A stretch of 7,901 nucleotides of DNA from Lentisphaeria bacterium (GTDB taxonomy: Bacteria > Verrucomicrobiota > Lentisphaeria > Victivallales > JAUVCU01): contig JAUVCU010000059.1 of the NCBI GenBank assembly GCA_030590715.1, positions 1 through 7,901 of the forward strand, read 5' to 3'. A model generated the notes under the pieces. That model ran no database searches. It saw only the letters and a list, made by a program, of their open reading frames with translations, and was not told where the DNA came from. Shown here one piece after another: positions 5,339 to 7,901 of the stretch. Positions within the stretch are counted from its first letter, which is position 1; each line of letters opens with the position of its first letter. Both the position numbers and the translations under genes were made by a program.

Positions 5339-6781
5339 ATGAGTAGAGCGAAGCTGATAGCAACAGTAGGACCAACTTGTAGTGATGAGTCGGTATTAGA
5401 GAAGTTAATACATGAAGGTGCAAATATTTTTCGATTGAATTTCTCATTTGGAGAATATGCTGATCATGAAATGATGATAAAAAGGATCCGCAAGGTTGCT
5501 GATAAAACAGGTAAAGCGGTCGCAATTCTTCAGGACCTTCAGGGTCCAAAAATCCGAATAGGAAAACTTAAAAATGATATTACGGTAGTTGAGGGAGATA
5601 TAATTACCCTTACAGGCCAGAATGAGCACAAAGAAGAGTTCTACCTGCCTACGACCTATCAGGATATCGCTTCAGATGCCAAAGCCGGGGAAGCTATCTT
5701 GTTGGCGGACGGAAAGATCTCTCTTGTCGTTGAGAAAGTCGTGGAAGCAGATAGAGAAGTCGTTTGCAAAGTTGTTCACGGCGGAATAATTCTTACCGGT
5801 AAAGGTATAAATCTTCCAAATACAGACATTTCCATGCCTGCTCTGACAGAAAAAGATATTGAAGATGCCAAGTTCGGAGCTGATGCGGGTGTCGACTATA
5901 TGGCTCTCTCTTTTGTGCGGACAGCTGCTGATGTTAAACAGCTTCGTGCACTTCAGAATTCTAAGAATGTACGAATCCCTATTATAGGAAAGATAGAGAA
6001 ACCTGAAGCGATCGAGAATATTGATGAGATCCTTGATGAAGTCGACGGGGTGATGATTGCCCGCGGTGACCTTGCGGTTGAGATCTCTTTTGCGGTGGTT
6101 CCGATGGTTCAGAAAGAGATCATTGCAAAAGCCAACAGAAAAGGTAAGCTGACAATTGTCGCTACAGAGATGCTGAGCTCAATGGTTGATAATCCGCGGC
6201 CGACAAGGGCTGAAGCCAGTGATGTGGCGAATGCTCTCCTTGATGGCGCTGATGTGGTGATGCTTTCCAACGAGACTGCAATGGGGAATTTTCCGATTAA
6301 GGCAGTTCAGGCTATGGCTGAAATTATCAGAGAGACTGAAAATACATTCAAGTATGAAGAAGTGATTGATCCGCTGGATCTTCCACCATCGCAGTTGTTG
6401 TCTGGTTCTATTTGTGCAGCTGCGACTCACCTGTCTTACGCGTGTGATGAAAAAGCGTTCCTAGTAGTGAGCTACGGGGGGCGTTCGGCAAAGCTTCTTG
6501 CTAAATATCGTCCTCAAAGTCCTATTCTTGCTTTTACATTTGATAAGAATGTTTATAACAGGATGGCTTTTTACTACAATGTAATACCTGTTCTTCTTCC
6601 GGAAGAACTTCACTGTAACGACGAGAACGATGATAAATATTTCTCATCTAAACAGATGAAACACGAAGCGTTCAAGCTTGGTCATGTTGCCAAAGGCGAT
6701 AGTGTGATTATGCTCCGTGGTAATGTGGAAGATGGAAAATGGCGTTTGGCTCATATTAAAATCGAAACGATCCAGGGGTAA
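5339..6781 (+). CDS. pyk: Pyruvate kinase, likely K+-independent type, with atypical active-site residues
   Basis: A 480-residue cytosolic pyruvate kinase, catalysing phosphoenolpyruvate + ADP to pyruvate + ATP in lower glycolysis. Domain order is normal: an A-domain start with FRLNFS (31-36; R32, N34, S36), the B domain (about 72-168), the rest of the A barrel with GKIEKPEAI (217-225; catalytic K218, metal ligand E220), ARGDLAVE (241-248; D244), VATEMLSSM (274-282; T276) and PRPTRAEASDVANALLDGAD (286-305), then a C-terminal allosteric domain with GGRSAKLLAKYRP (380-392). QDLQGPKIR (65-73) has Lys71 where K+-dependent enzymes have Glu; this is known from K+-independent forms. Departures from consensus are NFSHG read as NFSFG (F37 for the nucleotide-site His), ATQML as ATEML, SGET as SNET, GDLGVE as GDLAVE, and an unusual C-terminal tail. 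The start is set by AAGGA (5328-5332), 6 bases upstream. It is monocistronic between two strong terminators. Confidence 0.93.
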   Translation: MSRAKLIATVGPTCSDESVLEKLIHEGANIFRLNFSFGEYADHEMMIKRIRKVADKTGKAVAILQDLQGPKIRIGKLKNDITVVEGDIITLTGQNEHKEEFYLPTTYQDIASDAKAGEAILLADGKISLVVEKVVEADREVVCKVVHGGIILTGKGINLPNTDISMPALTEKDIEDAKFGADAGVDYMALSFVRTAADVKQLRALQNSKNVRIPIIGKIEKPEAIENIDEILDEVDGVMIARGDLAVEISFAVVPMVQKEIIAKANRKGKLTIVATEMLSSMVDNPRPTRAEASDVANALLDGADVVMLSNETAMGNFPIKAVQAMAEIIRETENTFKYEEVIDPLDLPPSQLLSGSICAAATHLSYACDEKAFLVVSYGGRSAKLLAKYRPQSPILAFTFDKNVYNRMAFYYNVIPVLLPEELHCNDENDDKYFSSKQMKHEAFKLGHVAKGDSVIMLRGNVEDGKWRLAHIKIETIQG

Positions 6782-6817
6782 TTTCCCGTTGTAACGCATT
6801 TTGATCATTTATATTTT

Positions 6818-6863
6818 AGCTATGCCGAGTTTTTAAATAAACTAATTCGGCATAGCTTTTTTT
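6818..6863 (+). terminator. Intrinsic terminator after pyk
   Basis: AGCTATGCCGA (6818-6828) pairs perfectly with TCGGCATAGCT (6847-6857), extendable by three pairs including a G-T. An AT-rich loop lies between, and a run of seven T (6857-6863) follows. It starts 36 bases after the pyk stop. Confidence 0.9.
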
Positions 6864-7007
6864 ATTTTCGTGCAAAGTAAACAAATTTGTGTACTGAAAT
6901 GTTATTGTTTCCAAAACACTCTAAAAAAACAAATTCTGTAAAAAGTTGAGAGATAGAGAGTTGAATAAAATGGTTTGAAATTAAGCAATTAATTTTAAAA
7001 AAGAGAT

Positions 7008-7035
7008 TTGCAAAAAAACAATTCCATTCTAAGTT
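7008..7035 (+). promoter_or_regulatory. Candidate promoter for tRNA-Gly
   Basis: TTGCAA (7008-7013), 16 bases, TAAGTT (7030-7035), followed by GCCCCG (7038-7043). A GC-rich discriminator like this is common at stringently controlled stable-RNA promoters. The RNA would start near 7042, 20 bases before the tRNA. The rest of 6865-7007 is AT-rich and shows no gene. Confidence 0.5.
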
Positions 7036-7061
7036 AAGCCCCGTACCAGAGAGAGGCACAT

Positions 7062-7135
7062 GCGGGTATAGCATAGTGGTAATGCACCAGCCTTCCAAGC
7101 TGAGTAGGAGGGTTCGATTCCCTCTACCCGCTCCA
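7062..7135 (+). tRNA. tRNA-Gly (anticodon TCC), CCA encoded
   Basis: Full cloverleaf of 74 bases. The acceptor stem is GCGGGTA (7062-7068) with TACCCGC (7125-7131), all seven pairs good. The D stem is GCAT/ATGC with loop AGTGGTA. The anticodon loop CTTCCAA (7092-7098) has anticodon TCC at 7094-7096, reading GGA and GGG glycine codons. The T arm is GAGGG-TTCGATT-CCCTC (7108-7124). The discriminator is T7132 and the CCA end is encoded at 7133-7135. The lowest pair of the anticodon stem (C7087/A7103) is mismatched. It stands alone, with no other tRNA near it, and no terminator is seen after it; a decayed gene begins 25 bases downstream. Confidence 0.96.
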
Positions 7136-7160
7136 CTATTTCCTAATCAATTTCACTTCT

Positions 7161-7842
7161 ATGAAAATATTTGATTTCTCCAAAGGTTTACACAAAGTTT
7201 CTGATAGCGTTTATGCGTATCTTCAGCCCAATGGCACATGGGGATTGAATAATGCTGGTTTTATTTCCGATTCAGGTGAATCTATTCTTGTTGACACTCT
7301 CTACGATTTAAAGCTTACTCAGGAAATGCTCAATGCTCAATGCTATTTCTGCTGTTGATCCCAATGCTGTCAATTTCAAATACCTTGTTAATACTCATGC
7401 AAATGGTGATCATACCTATGGTAATCAGATCGTCACTGCAGAAAACATTGTTGCTTCTGCTGTTTGCTCTGATGAGATGGATGAACTTCCACCGCAGATG
7501 ATGGCTGGTTTGATTGATCAGGCTGATCAGATAGGGCCCGTTGGTGCTTATATGACAAGCTTTTTCGGCCGTTTTGATTTTACAGGGATTGTCCAAAAGA
7601 AGCCGACTATGACTTTTTAGAAAGAGCTGACGCTTAAAGTCGGCACGAAAGACGTTGTTCTTATTGATATGGGGCCGGCTCATACTAATAGTGATGTGGT
7701 GGTTTATGTTCCGGAAGATAAAGTCCTGTTTGCCGGAGACCTCTTTTTTAATGACGGTGCTCCTGTTGTTTGGGCGGGCCCAATTCAGAACTGGATTGAT
7801 GCCTGTGATAAAATTACCCGATTTCCCAGTTTCGACAGTTAA
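7161..7842 (+). pseudogene. MBL-fold metallo-hydrolase, broken by frameshift, nonsense codon and loss of the C-terminus
   Basis: The remains of a metallo-beta-lactamase-fold hydrolase. The N-terminal part (from MKIFDFSKGLHKVSDSVYAY) runs in one frame to about 7345, where a 7-base duplication shifts it by one. Without the extra copy it continues smoothly as EMLNAISAVDPN. The metal motif reads NTH-A-N-G-D-H (75-82 of the restored protein), the HxNGDH variant used by a subfamily of these enzymes. An in-frame TAG (7618-7620) then interrupts TMTF-stop-KELTLKVG, after which the same frame goes on with GPAHTNSD (a likely metal-ligand His), VLFAGDLFF and PVVWAGPIQNWIDACDKI. Similarity ends at about 7815 and the frame closes at 7840-7842, so the usual C-terminal PGHGP region is absent. 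No ribosome binding site precedes the ATG. The restored length is about 224 codons, against roughly 300 in the family by recollection. The original substrate is unknown. Confidence 0.85.
7325..7344 (+). repeat. 7-base tandem repeat that causes the frameshift
   Basis: AATGCTC is present twice in full plus AATGCT, 20 bases in all. Taking out one 7-base unit restores the reading frame, so the ancestor probably had one full unit plus AATGCT and gained a copy by replication slippage. Confidence 0.8.
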
Positions 7843-7846
7843 TGAA

Positions 7847-7890
7847 TTCTTATAATATTATAAGAAATACTAGTTGTTGTTTTCTAGTAT
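7847..7890. repeat. 20-bp perfect palindrome followed by a second inverted repeat
   Basis: TTCTTATAAT (7847-7856) is directly followed by its exact reverse complement (7857-7866). Immediately after comes ATACTAG (7867-7873), a 10-base T-rich spacer, and CTAGTAT (7884-7890). The block begins 4 bases after the pseudogene's last stop, where the MBL similarity has already ended. It may be a recombination or element-end site, an operator, or two adjoining hairpins. Confidence 0.55.
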
Positions 7891-7901
7891 AAACCTACTG
7901 G

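Noticed and set aside
6862..7098. Minus-strand open frame of 78 codons across the pyk terminator flank and the tRNA
   Set aside because: Runs through most of a functional tRNA gene and AT-rich spacer; no protein motif.
7655..7855. Plus-strand open frame of 66 codons at the right end
   Set aside because: Another frame of the MBL pseudogene; the MBL motifs GPAHT, FAGD and WAGP are read in the neighbouring frame.
1..7901. CRISPR array, toxin-antitoxin pair or defence system
   Set aside because: No regularly spaced repeats, no small overlapping gene pairs and no defence-type domains were seen on either strand.

Overview
The window looks like chromosomal DNA from an anaerobic, AT-leaning Gram-negative bacterium. 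The best guess is a Desulfovibrionales-type sulfate reducer of the marine Maridesulfovibrio sort. This rests on the style of the DHH phosphoesterase and on a cobalamin-controlled, oxygen-sensitive ThiC-like enzyme. It is recalled family resemblance, not a search result, and is held at about 0.5.

Layout, left to right. Bases 1-180 (minus strand) hold the C-terminal end of an IS1595-family (ISXO2-like) transposase, running off the window edge. A divergent FabI-type enoyl-ACP reductase follows (351-1148, plus). It converges on a DHH/DHHA1 phosphoesterase (1235-2125, minus), with a symmetrical terminator between them. Upstream of that on the minus strand is an alpha/beta-hydrolase-like protein of unknown role (2246-3232), with a good promoter at 3256-3284. 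A divergent plus-strand unit starts at about 3411: promoter, cobalamin riboswitch (3461-3605), intrinsic terminator in the leader (3633-3673), then a ThiC-superfamily gene (3718-5040) and its own terminator. The B12 riboswitch and the sequence variants point to anaerobic 5-hydroxybenzimidazole synthase (bzaF), which makes the lower ligand of cobalamin, rather than thiamin ThiC. A pyruvate kinase follows as a separate unit (5339-6781), with a long leader holding candidate sigma-70 and sigma-54 promoters and a strong terminator. Then come a tRNA-Gly(TCC) (7062-7135) and a decayed MBL-fold hydrolase (7161-7842). The window ends in a dense cluster of palindromes (7847-7890).

The genes do not form one pathway. 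They are separate housekeeping units (fatty acid synthesis, nucleotide or RNA turnover, glycolysis, translation) plus one cofactor gene under feedback from its end product. Both window edges carry decay: a transposase fragment on the left and a pseudogene next to a tRNA on the right. The most interesting item is the single-gene, B12-feedback-controlled bzaF with no cobamide genes beside it. The MBL pseudogene, whose decay steps can be read directly, and unusual residues in the FabI and pyruvate kinase are secondary points.
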